NCBI GenBank assembly: GCA_008501825.1
Contig: QQUA01000007.1
Location: 104,370 to 168,369, forward strand
Length of the DNA: 64,000 bases
Reading direction: 5' to 3'
DNA from: Planctomycetota bacterium
Lineage (GTDB): Bacteria; Planctomycetota; UBA1135
Shown piece by piece: positions 27,524-35,358 of this stretch. The notes below the pieces were generated by a model, which saw only the letters and a program-made list of their open reading frames with translations, had not been told where the DNA came from and did not search any database. How positions within the stretch are numbered: position 1 is the stretch's first letter; the number at the start of each line of letters is the position of its first letter. The translations under genes were made by a program, and so were the position numbers.

Positions 27524-28912
27524 TTAACCTTCGCCGGAGTACTCGTCGCCGCGACCGGAGCGCAGCTTGAGCTGGTAGTTGGTCAACTTGCCGTTCAGTT
27601 CCTTCAAGGAAGTGATGCCGAAGTTCGGCTGGCTGAGCAGGTCTTCTTCGGTGTAGGACAAGATGTCCCCGACTTTTTGCAGGTTCAATCGCTCGACCAA
27701 GGCGCGGTGGCAACGAACCGACAAATTCAACGCCGAAATCGGCATTTCCAAGGCCTGTTCCTGTTCCTTGCTCAGCGGCCCGAGCCAGTCCAAAGGCGAG
27801 GAGGACGGCCGCGGGTTGGCGTCGAACTTGTCCGGCATGATGAAGCTGCCGTCTTCTCGGCGCATGCCCAGGCGCAAACCCAAGGTGTCCAACAGGCGCT
27901 TGATTTCGTTCAAAGAGGTCTCGCCGAAGTTCTTGAACTCCAGGAGTTCCTGCTCGGTGTGGGAAACCAAATCGCCCAGGGTTCGAATTTCCATGTGGCT
28001 GAGGCAATTGCGTGCCCGAACCGAAAGTTCGAATTGGGTGATGGGAGTGCGCAGGACTTCCTTCAGCCGATCTTCCTTGCGCTCTCGATCTTCATCGATG
28101 GTCATGCTCAAGGATTCGTGGGCGTCGGAAAAATAAAGCCGCGCCTTGGGATTGTTCGGATCCCGGCGCAACACCGCCGAGTAACAACCGCAAGCCTTTT
28201 CGTAATATTCGTAGCGATCTTGATCTTCGTACAAGACGCCAAGATTCAAAAGCACCGCGCTGGGAACCGGCCGGTACTTCAGCAAAGTCTCGTAGTGACG
28301 CAAGGCCGCTTGGTCGTCGCCGTAAAGATCGCACAGCATGGCCAGGCGAAAGCGGGCGTCGACTTGATCGGGATGCGTTTGCAGCAGGTTTTCGTACGCA
28401 GCGGCGGCTTCTTCCACCTGCCCTTGCGCTTCCATTAACCGGGCTTGCAGAAAGGCGGTTTCGGCTTCGCTCAAGGAAGCCTTGCTCAGGGCCTTTTCCG
28501 CCTTGTCCAATTCGCCACCTTGAATGGCCGCCTTATAGGCGGCAAAGCTCAAGGCGGTATCGGCGGCGTTTAAAGAGCCGAGCAAAACTTCCGCGGCTTC
28601 CCGGTACCGTTGCAGTTCGAACAGGGAATTTCCGCGGATGAACATCGAGAGTTCATCGTCGCCGTCGACGAAGTCGAGGGCTTTGCGGTATTCCCCCGTG
28701 ACCCAAGAACCGGCGGCGGCCACGCGTGCATTGCCCCCAGCGCGGGCTTCCCGTACTGCCGATTGAAAACTGTCGGCGGTATGGGGATCCTGCATGAGGC
28801 TAGTACGACTGGCGACCAGATCCTTCGGATTTTGGGGAGGTGCGGCGAAGAAGGCAGCAGGATCCATGGACTCGACGGTTCGGGGGGCAGCAATGACCTG
28901 GGTTTCCGTCAT
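27524..28912 (-). CDS. TPR protein with two RNA polymerase alpha C-terminal domains
   Basis: The 462-aa protein has TPR-like helical repeats (about residues 70-275), for example AAYENLLQTHPDQVDARFRL. Two tandem copies of the RNA polymerase alpha-subunit C-terminal domain follow at about 289-350 and 390-450. The first keeps the residues that contact UP-element DNA in E. coli alpha (VRARNCL: Arg299 and Asn302, matching Arg265 and Asn268) and the SLNEIKRLL helix. The second keeps the arginine (Arg400) but has Arg403 where Asn is expected. There is no alpha N-terminal domain, so it is not a polymerase subunit. It could bind UP-like DNA or sigma/activators. I recall similar proteins from planctomycetes. 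It is probably transcribed with ruvA, purE and mtnA. Confidence 0.85.
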   Translation of the reverse strand: MTETQVIAAPRTVESMDPAAFFAAPPQNPKDLVASRTSLMQDPHTADSFQSAVREARAGGNARVAAAGSWVTGEYRKALDFVDGDDELSMFIRGNSLFELQRYREAAEVLLGSLNAADTALSFAAYKAAIQGGELDKAEKALSKASLSEAETAFLQARLMEAQGQVEEAAAAYENLLQTHPDQVDARFRLAMLCDLYGDDQAALRHYETLLKYRPVPSAVLLNLGVLYEDQDRYEYYEKACGCYSAVLRRDPNNPKARLYFSDAHESLSMTIDEDRERKEDRLKEVLRTPITQFELSVRARNCLSHMEIRTLGDLVSHTEQELLEFKNFGETSLNEIKRLLDTLGLRLGMRREDGSFIMPDKFDANPRPSSSPLDWLGPLSKEQEQALEMPISALNLSVRCHRALVERLNLQKVGDILSYTEEDLLSQPNFGITSLKELNGKLTNYQLKLRSGRGDEYSGEG

Positions 28913-28957
28913 GGAGGCGTTTTCCTAGAGGGCGCTGACCGGGAAATTTGACCGATT

Positions 28958-28987
28958 ATCGTAGCTCTGCACCCCTGGAAACGTCAA
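28958..28987 (-). promoter_or_regulatory. Possible sigma-70 promoter for the TPR-alphaCTD gene
   Basis: Read on the minus strand, TTGACG (28987-28982), an 18-base spacer and TACGAT (28963-28958) precede the start codon at 28912 by about 40 bases. The region is shared with the divergent murA gene, whose own promoter is unclear. Confidence 0.35.
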
Positions 28988-29006
28988 ACTGCCGCCAACA
29001 AAGCCC

Positions 29007-30314
29007 ATGGATCGATTCCTCGTTGAAGGAGGCCGACCCTTGCAGGGTGCGGTCACCGCCTCCGGATCCAAGAATGCAGCCTTGCCGATGCTGGCGGCTT
29101 CTTTGCTTTTCGAAGGCCCGGCGGTTTATCGGCGAGTGCCGGATTTGGCGGATTTGCGGACCTTATTTCGTCTGTTGCAAGACCTCGGCGCCGAGGTGCA
29201 AGTGCAAGGCGATCGGGTTCAAACCGAGGTACCGTCCCACGGGCCGACCGAAGCTCCCTATGAGGTGGTTCGAAAGATGCGGGCCTCGGTGGCGGTCCTC
29301 GGTCCTTTGCTGGCTCGCCGCGGCCGGGCTCGAGTCAGCCTGCCCGGCGGTTGCGTGCTTGGAGACCGCCCGATCGATTTGCATTTGAAAGGCCTGCACG
29401 CTTTGGGCGCGGATTTGCAAGTCCGCCACGGCATCGTCGAGGCTCAAGCCCCCGCCGGCGGGCTACGAGGTGGCACGGTGTACTTGGCTTCAAGCCGGGG
29501 TTCCACGGTTTTGGGAACCGCCAACGTGATGATGGCCGCCAGTTTGGCCAAAGGGGTCACGGTCATCGAAGCGGCGGCGGAAGAACCGGAAATTGAAGCC
29601 CTGGCCGCTTTGTTGAATCGGGCCGGAGCTTGCATTCACGGAGCGGGAAGCCACCGATTGGAAATCGAAGGGGTGGAGGCGCTGCACGGCGGGGAATGCG
29701 AAATTCCTCCCGATCGGATCGAAACCGGGACCTTGCTGTTGGCGGGTGCCTTGACTCGGGGCCGGGTCCGGGTGAACGATTGCCGGCCGGACGAACTGAC
29801 CGTGTTGCTGGATTTATTTCACCGTGCCGGAGTGCCTTTCGCCCAGGGTGGCGATGGCGGCGAAGCCGGCCTGCGGCCCTGGTTGGAGGTGCAGCCCTGG
29901 CCCAATCCGCCCCGAGTCCTGGACGTGGCGACTCGCCCCTTTCCCGGTTTTCCGACCGATTTGCAAGCTCAATGGTTGGCTTTTTGCACCGCCGGCGAAG
30001 GCTTGGCCCTGGTCACCGATACGGTTTATCCCGACCGCTTCATGCACGTACCCGAATTGAATCGCTTGGGAGCCGGCATTCGACGAGAAGGCAATACCGC
30101 CCTGGTGGTCGGGCCGGTTCGCCTTTCTGGTGCGCCGGTCCTGGCCAGTGATTTACGGGCCAGCGCCGCATTGGTGCTTGCCGGATTGGTCGCTTCCGGC
30201 CAAACCATCGTCCGGCGGGTGTATCACTTGGATCGGGGATATGAGGCTTTGGAAGAGAAGCTGCGGCAATTGGGCGGCCGAGTCGTTCGGGAACGGGATC
30301 CGGAATCTCCCTGA
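29007..30314 (+). CDS. murA: UDP-N-acetylglucosamine 1-carboxyvinyltransferase
   Basis: It catalyses the first committed step of peptidoglycan synthesis, transferring enolpyruvate from PEP to UDP-GlcNAc. The N-terminal GSKNAALPMLAASLL and the loop SLPGGCVLGDRPIDLH with active-site Cys116 identify it, and Cys at this position predicts fosfomycin sensitivity of the enzyme. Later conserved blocks include TVYLASSRGSTVLGTANVMM, DRIETGTLLLAGA and FPTDLQAQWLAF. The length of 435 aa is slightly above average. It is divergent from the TPR-alphaCTD gene. Its presence argues for a peptidoglycan wall, which is informative if the host is a planctomycete. Confidence 0.95.
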   Translation: MDRFLVEGGRPLQGAVTASGSKNAALPMLAASLLFEGPAVYRRVPDLADLRTLFRLLQDLGAEVQVQGDRVQTEVPSHGPTEAPYEVVRKMRASVAVLGPLLARRGRARVSLPGGCVLGDRPIDLHLKGLHALGADLQVRHGIVEAQAPAGGLRGGTVYLASSRGSTVLGTANVMMAASLAKGVTVIEAAAEEPEIEALAALLNRAGACIHGAGSHRLEIEGVEALHGGECEIPPDRIETGTLLLAGALTRGRVRVNDCRPDELTVLLDLFHRAGVPFAQGGDGGEAGLRPWLEVQPWPNPPRVLDVATRPFPGFPTDLQAQWLAFCTAGEGLALVTDTVYPDRFMHVPELNRLGAGIRREGNTALVVGPVRLSGAPVLASDLRASAALVLAGLVASGQTIVRRVYHLDRGYEALEEKLRQLGGRVVRERDPESP

Positions 30315-30381
30315 GCGTCTCTCAGCGAAATCCGTCCCAAAGCGAAATCATCCTTTTCCCTCGACTTGGAAAGCAAGGAGG

Positions 30382-30410
30382 CTGACCGATAACCGTTTTC
30401 ACGTTAGAAT
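30382..30410 (+). promoter_or_regulatory. Sigma-70-type promoter for ffh
   Basis: CTGACC (30382-30387), a 17-base spacer and TAGAAT (30405-30410) form a plausible promoter, giving a leader of about 90 bases before ffh. The leader contains the palindromes CCGGTAACCGG and GGTCGCGACC around 30421-30439. The TAGAAT hexamer recurs upstream of cmk and rpmE. Confidence 0.4.
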
Positions 30411-30505
30411 CTTCGGCTTCCCGGTAACCGGTCGCGACCTTGCCTGGCGATTTCCAAAGAACCGACCGACCACCGCCGGCTCGAGCCTAAGCCTGGGCGA
30501 ACTCC

Positions 30506-31906
30506 ATGCTGGAAAACCTGACTCAATCCTTCGGCAAAGTCCTGGATCGCTTCCGCGGTCCCGGCAAGTTAAGCGATGAGCACATCGCCGAGGGTTTGCG
30601 GGAAGTACGCCGGGCTCTGCTGGAAGCGGACGTCCATTTCAAAGTTGCCCGAGATTTCAGCAAAAACGTCGGCGAGCGACTGAAGGGGGAGGAACGCCTG
30701 GCCGGAGTGACCGGCAGCCAGCAGGTCATCCACGCCTTCCACCAGGAATTGGTGGCCTTGATGCAGGGCAAGGGCGAACCCGCCAACTTGCCGAAGAATC
30801 CCGGCCACCCCATGGTCCTGTTGCTGGCCGGTCTGCAGGGCGCGGGCAAAACCACCACCGCCGCCAAGTTGGGTTTGTGGTTGCGCAAGCGCCAAAACCG
30901 CAAGGTGCTGTTGGCCGCATGCGACTTGCAACGGCCCGCCGCGGTGGATCAATTGGTGGCCCTCGGCAAACAGTTGGACGTCGACGTCCACGCCGAAACC
31001 CCGGGACAACCGGGGGTCGATCCTCGCTCGGTGGCCGAGCGGGCCCTGGAAGCCGCCAAAAAGGGCCGTTATGACGCCTTGGTGGTGGACTCCGCCGGCC
31101 GTTTGCACGTCGACGAGCCGCTGATGGCCGAAATCGCCTCGGTGGCCGAGGCGGTTCAACCCGACGCCACTTACCTGGTCTTGGACTCGATGACCGGGCA
31201 GGACGCGGTCGAGTCCGCCCGCAGCTTCTCCGAGCATCTGGATCTATTCGGCGTCATCCTCACCAAGCTGGACGGCGACGCTCGTGGCGGGGCGGCACTG
31301 TCGGTGCGGGAAGTCACCGGCCGCCCGATCACTTTCCTCGGCGTCGGCGAAAAGGCCAGCGATCTGGAGGAATTCCACGCCGAGCGCCTGGCCAGCCGCA
31401 TTCTCGATATGGGCGATGTGGTCAGCCTGGTGGAAAAGGCTCAGGAAGTCGTCGACGAGGAAGAGGCGGCCCAAGACTATATGAAGTTGATGGAGGGGCG
31501 CTTCACCTTCGAAGACCTCCTTTCCCAGTTCCGCATGCTGAAAAAAATGGGATCTATGAAGAAGATTTTTGGCATGCTTCCGGGGGCCGGTAAGATGTCC
31601 GGCCTTTTGGATCAGGTCGACGACCGGGAAATCGCCCGGATGGAGGCCATCGTTCTGTCGATGACCGCGGCAGAACGGCTTCACCCTGAAATCATCGACG
31701 GCCGGCGCAGGCGTCGGATCGCCCGCGGCAGCGGCATGGAAGTCAGCGATGTCAATCGCCTGTTACAGACCTTTCATGCCATGCAAAAGCAGATTAAGAG
31801 TCTGGGCCGGATGATGAAGGGGGGAGGACGTTCCAAGAAGCGACTCATCAAGCAATTGAGCCGTTCCGGCCAATTGCCGCCTTTCGCCCCGCCTGGGAGG
31901 CGTTAA
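30506..31906 (+). CDS. ffh: Signal recognition particle protein Ffh
   Basis: This SRP54 GTPase delivers ribosomes translating membrane proteins to the membrane. It has the N domain (residues 1-90), a G domain with GLQGAGKTTTAAKLG, DLQRPAAVDQL, VVDSAGRLHVD (Ser where most have Thr) and TKLDGDARGGAALS. A methionine-rich M domain follows, with GMLPGAGKM, the 4.5S RNA-binding SGMEVSDVNRLLQ-type motif and a basic C-terminus. The 466 aa are normal. The downstream gene is rpsP, a common ffh-rpsP arrangement. The 4.5S RNA gene was not found in the leader or the adjacent intergenic DNA. Confidence 0.96.
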   Translation: MLENLTQSFGKVLDRFRGPGKLSDEHIAEGLREVRRALLEADVHFKVARDFSKNVGERLKGEERLAGVTGSQQVIHAFHQELVALMQGKGEPANLPKNPGHPMVLLLAGLQGAGKTTTAAKLGLWLRKRQNRKVLLAACDLQRPAAVDQLVALGKQLDVDVHAETPGQPGVDPRSVAERALEAAKKGRYDALVVDSAGRLHVDEPLMAEIASVAEAVQPDATYLVLDSMTGQDAVESARSFSEHLDLFGVILTKLDGDARGGAALSVREVTGRPITFLGVGEKASDLEEFHAERLASRILDMGDVVSLVEKAQEVVDEEEAAQDYMKLMEGRFTFEDLLSQFRMLKKMGSMKKIFGMLPGAGKMSGLLDQVDDREIARMEAIVLSMTAAERLHPEIIDGRRRRRIARGSGMEVSDVNRLLQTFHAMQKQIKSLGRMMKGGGRSKKRLIKQLSRSGQLPPFAPPGRR

Positions 31907-31952
31907 TCCCAGGGACTCGATCGAATCCCGACTAGCACCCAGACCGTCCTAG

Positions 31953-32267
31953 ATGGCAGTCACCTTACGTCTCAAGCGGTTGGGCCGGCGAAACCGGCCT
32001 TTCTACCGCATTTGCGTCTTCGACGCCCACACCCGGCGTGATGGCCGGACCATTGAGGAACTTGGTTTCTACGATCCGGTAAATCCCAAGGAGGGATTGA
32101 ACTTCGAGCTCAATGAAGAGCGGGCGAAGTACTGGTTGTCGGTCGGCGCCCAGCCGTCCGAAACCGTGCGCTCCTTGTTGAAGAGCCGGAACATCCAAGT
32201 CCCGAATCCCCGGGCCGCCAGGCGCCGGAGGAAAAAGGAGCAAGCGAAAACTAAGGCCAAAGCTTGA
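31953..32267 (+). CDS. rpsP: 30S ribosomal protein S16
   Basis: This small ribosomal protein of 104 aa begins [20 protein letters not shown] and contains [12 protein letters not shown], both diagnostic for S16. A basic lysine- and arginine-rich tail (about residues 85-104) extends past the core, as in many bacteria. It lies 46 bases after ffh. The usual rimM-trmD-rplS genes do not follow; instead an endonuclease III-like gene begins about 12 bases downstream. Confidence 0.97.
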   Translation: MAVTLRLKRLGRRNRPFYRICVFDAHTRRDGRTIEELGFYDPVNPKEGLNFELNEERAKYWLSVGAQPSETVRSLLKSRNIQVPNPRAARRRRKKEQAKTKAKA

Positions 32268-32278
32268 GTGGAGGCACC

Positions 32279-33106
32279 ATGGCCAAGGCCCCGTCCTCCA
32301 AGGTGGCCGCCCTGGAGCTCATTCTTAAGCGCCTGGTCCGCTCCCACTACGCCGTTCCCTACCGAGATGAGGAGGAGAACGCGTTGGAGCGGCTGTTGGC
32401 GCTCATCTTGCAGGGGACGGGTCCATATTCGTCCGCTCGCAAGGCGGTGAAGGCGTTGCGCCGTAGCCACGCCAATTGGAATGAGACCCGAGTCGCCCGT
32501 CTTTTCGAAGTGCGTGGTTTATTGCAGGGCAAACGGGTCGGTACCGCTACCGAAAGGGCGGAAGCCACCCAGGAGTTTTTGCGCCGGGTGTTCGGCCTGC
32601 AAAACCACCTCGACCTGGATTGGCTGTACGACGCCACGTCAGAGCGAAGGGAAAGATTGCTCAATTCCCTGACCATGACCCCCGATCACGTCGGGCCGGT
32701 GTTGGATTTGGACGCCGCCGTGGCCGATGGGGACCCGCTGCCGCCGATTACCACCGATTTGAAGCGGCTGTTCGCCCGCTTGGGCTTGGTGCCTTCAAAT
32801 CCGAAGGATGCCGCGGTCAAGGAATTGACCGAGCCCATGTTGGAGGGGGACAACCTCTATCCCCGCTTCTTGGCGCTGCAGTTGCAAGCTCGTCGGGTTT
32901 GTGAATCGAAGCACCCACGCTGCCGCCAGTGCCCGCTTTTGGATCTTTGTCCCCACGGCAAGAAACTGCTGGGCAACGCCGGCTATCAGGCCGCCCTGGA
33001 AGATCTGGGGCTGAAGAAGGCCGCCGGTGGAAGTGGTAAGGCGAAGAAAGGCGCTTCGAAGAAGTCCACCAAGTCCTCCAAGTCGTCCAAATCGAAATCA
33101 AGTTGA
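32279..33106 (+). CDS. Endonuclease III-like HhH-GPD protein with altered active site
   Basis: The protein has 275 aa and resembles endonuclease III. A four-cysteine iron-sulfur loop with exact spacing C-x6-C-x2-C-x5-C occurs at Cys208, Cys215, Cys218 and Cys224. The position of the catalytic aspartate is kept (Asp160 in PPITTDLKRLF). The helix-hairpin-helix that normally reads LPGVGRKTA and supplies the catalytic lysine is replaced by LTMTPDHVGPV (131-141), so lyase activity is doubtful. The last roughly 25 residues are a lysine/serine-rich tail. The ATG at 32279 has GGAGG four bases upstream; a TTG at 32264 that overlaps rpsP is less likely. It is coupled to rpsP upstream and maf downstream. 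Confidence 0.75.
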   Translation: MAKAPSSKVAALELILKRLVRSHYAVPYRDEEENALERLLALILQGTGPYSSARKAVKALRRSHANWNETRVARLFEVRGLLQGKRVGTATERAEATQEFLRRVFGLQNHLDLDWLYDATSERRERLLNSLTMTPDHVGPVLDLDAAVADGDPLPPITTDLKRLFARLGLVPSNPKDAAVKELTEPMLEGDNLYPRFLALQLQARRVCESKHPRCRQCPLLDLCPHGKKLLGNAGYQAALEDLGLKKAAGGSGKAKKGASKKSTKSSKSSKSKSS

Positions 33107-33120
33107 CCGGAGAAGACTCC

Positions 33121-33735
33121 GTGTCCTTGGCGGTGGCCCGGTTTCAAGAACCGCGGCCACCTCTCGTATTGGCGAGCACCTCTCCCCGGCGCAGCGCCTT
33201 GTTGGCTGCGGCCGGTTTTCGTTTTGAGGTGTTGGACCCAGGCCCGGACGGTCCGGGCAACCATGCCGAGCCCGGTCGCCGGGTCCTGCAGCACGCCGCC
33301 TTTAAGGCCTTGGCAGGGGCTCGCCTCCGCCCTGGACGTTGGTTGGTGGCGGCGGACACTTTGGTTTGGTGCCGGGGACGGTTTCTGCCCAAACCTGCCG
33401 ACGCCGGCGAAGCCCGGGACATGTTGCAATGGTTGGCCGAAACCGAGCATCAGGTTTGGACCGGGGTTTGCGTGGTGGATCCAGACGGAAGGTTGCGGCA
33501 ACGAGCGGACCGGGCCGAGGTTCGATTCCGGCCGATTCCCGCCGCCGAGCTGGAGGCTTATCTCCAGGGCAGCGAATGGCAGGACAAGGCCGGGGCTTAT
33601 GCGATTCAAGGGTGGGCCGGAGCGTGGACCGAGCTGCTTTCCGGTAGCTTGGATACGGTCATCGGTCTGGATCCGAACACGGTGGCGGACTTGATCGTGG
33701 CTCCTACCGCAGCGGACTTGTCGGAATCCACTTAG
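33121..33735 (+). CDS. maf: Maf-like nucleotide pyrophosphatase
   Basis: This Maf/YhdE family protein hydrolyses non-canonical or excess nucleoside triphosphates to monophosphates. The N-terminal signature is [19 protein letters not shown], and the conserved VAADTLVW and [12 protein letters not shown] blocks follow; the catalytic aspartates fit these. The length of 204 aa is normal. The GTG at 33121, preceded by GGAG, is preferred to a TTG at 33103 that overlaps the previous stop. It is not clear from sequence which of the Maf subfamilies (dTTP/UTP or m7GTP) it belongs to, although the [11 protein letters not shown] form resembles the dTTP/UTP type. Confidence 0.88.
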   Translation: MSLAVARFQEPRPPLVLASTSPRRSALLAAAGFRFEVLDPGPDGPGNHAEPGRRVLQHAAFKALAGARLRPGRWLVAADTLVWCRGRFLPKPADAGEARDMLQWLAETEHQVWTGVCVVDPDGRLRQRADRAEVRFRPIPAAELEAYLQGSEWQDKAGAYAIQGWAGAWTELLSGSLDTVIGLDPNTVADLIVAPTAADLSEST

Positions 33736-33745
33736 ACGGTAGAAT
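33718..33745 (+). promoter_or_regulatory. Sigma-70-type promoter for rpmE
   Basis: TTGTCG (33718-33723), a 16-base spacer and TAGAAT (33740-33745) sit at the end of maf. Transcription from about 33752 would give a leader of roughly 135 bases before rpmE, long enough to hold a regulatory structure; short inverted repeats such as CGGTT and AACCG occur at its start. Confidence 0.4.
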
Positions 33746-33887
33746 TTTCGGTTCCCAAAACCGGACTTGCCGGCACAAATGGGGCGGCAGGGCTGGCGTC
33801 AGTCGGCTTTCGGATTTCTCCTTTGGGAAAACCCTTCTGAACTTCCGCTGCATCGGTTTCGGCGGCTCGAAACAGCCATCATCAGGC

Positions 33888-34106
33888 ATGAAAAAGGACA
33901 TCCATCCCGAGTACGTGGATTGCCACGTCAAATGTGGTTGCGGCAATGAGTTCACCACCCGTGGCGTGGTGAAATCCCTGTCGGTGGAGATCTGCTCCGC
34001 TTGCCACCCCTTCTTTACCGGCAAGGAGAAGTTCGTCGACGCCGCTGGCCGGGTCGACCGCTTCCGCAAGCGCTACGGTGCCGGGGCGGAATCCGCCTCG
34101 AAATGA
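33888..34106 (+). CDS. rpmE: 50S ribosomal protein L31
   Basis: This 72-aa protein begins [20 protein letters not shown] and continues with [19 protein letters not shown], the zinc-binding (C+) form of L31. Four cysteines in CGC and CSAC arrangement would hold zinc. The start is the only ATG placed before the conserved DIHPEY. It has its own promoter candidate and a terminator-like hairpin after it. Confidence 0.97.
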   Translation: MKKDIHPEYVDCHVKCGCGNEFTTRGVVKSLSVEICSACHPFFTGKEKFVDAAGRVDRFRKRYGAGAESASK

Positions 34107-34176
34107 CCGTTGGCATTGGATTTTTGAACCGCAGGGCCTGGCAACCGTTTTCGGTTCTATCCTTGCGGACGACTAA

Positions 34177-34211
34177 GCGAGGTCAGGAAAATCCGGGCCT
34201 CGCCTAGTTTT
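34177..34211 (+). terminator. Possible terminator between rpmE and prfA
   Basis: GCGAGG (34177-34182) pairs with CCTCGC (34198-34203); inside, AGGA and TCC can extend the stem after a small bulge. Four T follow (34208-34211). The structure is moderate and may only partly stop transcription, since prfA in the same direction has no clear promoter of its own. Confidence 0.4.
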
Positions 34212-34264
34212 GTGATCTCCATGCCAGCTCCATTCCACGCTGAATCGAATCCGTCTCGTTCGTC

Positions 34265-35338
34265 ATGAGCGTCCTCGAGGTTTTGCAGAGCCGCATCGGC
34301 GAGTTGGAACGCCGCCTGGAAGACTTGGAAAAGCAGGTGGCGGATCCGGAGCGGGCGACCAAACCGGATTATCCCAACCTTCTCCGCGAGTTGGGTTCTT
34401 TGCAAAAGGTCCTGGAGCCTTGGCGGCGATACGTCGATTTGGATCGGCAGATTGCCGAGACCAAGGAAATGGCGGCGGAGGAGGACGAAGAGATTCGGGA
34501 CTTGGCTTTGGAAGAATTGCCGGCTTTGGAGGAGGAGTATCAAAGCCTGGAAGCTTCCATCTTGGACCGGGTGCTCGATGCCGATCAAAACGGCGACCGG
34601 CCGGCGATCGTGGAAATTCGGGCCGGAACCGGCGGCGAAGAAGCGGCCTTGTTCGCCGGCGATCTGTTTCGGATTTACAGCCGCTTCGCCGAAACCCAAA
34701 GTTGGAGTTTGGAAGTCATGGACAATTCTGAATCCGACATGGGCGGGTATAAGGAAATCATTTTCAAAGTCACGGGAGATTCGGCCTTTCGTTTGATGCG
34801 CTTTGAAACCGGTGGCCATCGGGTGCAGCGAGTTCCGGCCACCGAAACCCAAGGCCGAATCCACACTTCCGCAGCCACCGTGGCGGTGTTGCCCGAGGTG
34901 GAAGAGGTGGATTTCGAGTTGAATCCCGATGAGTTGGAGATCACCGCGATGCGATCTTCGGGACCGGGAGGTCAACACGTCAACAAGACTTCCTCGGCGA
35001 TTCGCGTCGTCCACCTGCCGACTGGCATGGCGGTGAAGTGCCAGGAAGACAAATCGCAGCATCGCAACAAAGCCAAAGCCATGGCCATGTTGCGGGCGCG
35101 GTTGTATGAGTTGGAAAAGCAAAAGAAGGACGCGGAGCGCTCCGACATGCGTCGCAACCAAGTCGGCAGCGGCGACCGCAGCCAGCGGATTCGGACCTAC
35201 AACTGGCCGCAAAACCGCGTCACCGACCACCGTACCGGTCGTAATTTCAGCCTCGAACAGATTCTGGAAGGACGTCTCCAGGACCTTCTGGATTCGTTGC
35301 TGGCCGCCGAGCGGGAAGCCAAACTGGCTTCTCTTTGA
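34265..35338 (+). CDS. prfA: Peptide chain release factor 1
   Basis: RF1 recognises UAA and UAG stop codons and triggers peptide release. The GGQ motif is in SSGPGGQHVNKTSSAIRVVH, and the stop-codon-reading tripeptide region is RVPATETQGRIHTSAATVAV with PAT, the RF1 form of P-x-T. RF2 would have SPF. The length of 357 aa is standard. The next gene overlaps or follows immediately, and the methyltransferase that modifies the GGQ glutamine (prmC) is encoded two genes on, so the region forms a translation-termination cluster. Confidence 0.96.
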   Translation: MSVLEVLQSRIGELERRLEDLEKQVADPERATKPDYPNLLRELGSLQKVLEPWRRYVDLDRQIAETKEMAAEEDEEIRDLALEELPALEEEYQSLEASILDRVLDADQNGDRPAIVEIRAGTGGEEAALFAGDLFRIYSRFAETQSWSLEVMDNSESDMGGYKEIIFKVTGDSAFRLMRFETGGHRVQRVPATETQGRIHTSAATVAVLPEVEEVDFELNPDELEITAMRSSGPGGQHVNKTSSAIRVVHLPTGMAVKCQEDKSQHRNKAKAMAMLRARLYELEKQKKDAERSDMRRNQVGSGDRSQRIRTYNWPQNRVTDHRTGRNFSLEQILEGRLQDLLDSLLAAEREAKLASL

Positions 35339-35358
35339 CCCCCCTGACCCACCGCCGC

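Noticed and set aside
30315..30505. 4.5S/SRP RNA gene next to ffh
   Set aside because: The region contains short palindromes but no SRP Alu or domain IV signature such as the conserved GGAA tetraloop helix with the asymmetric internal loop.
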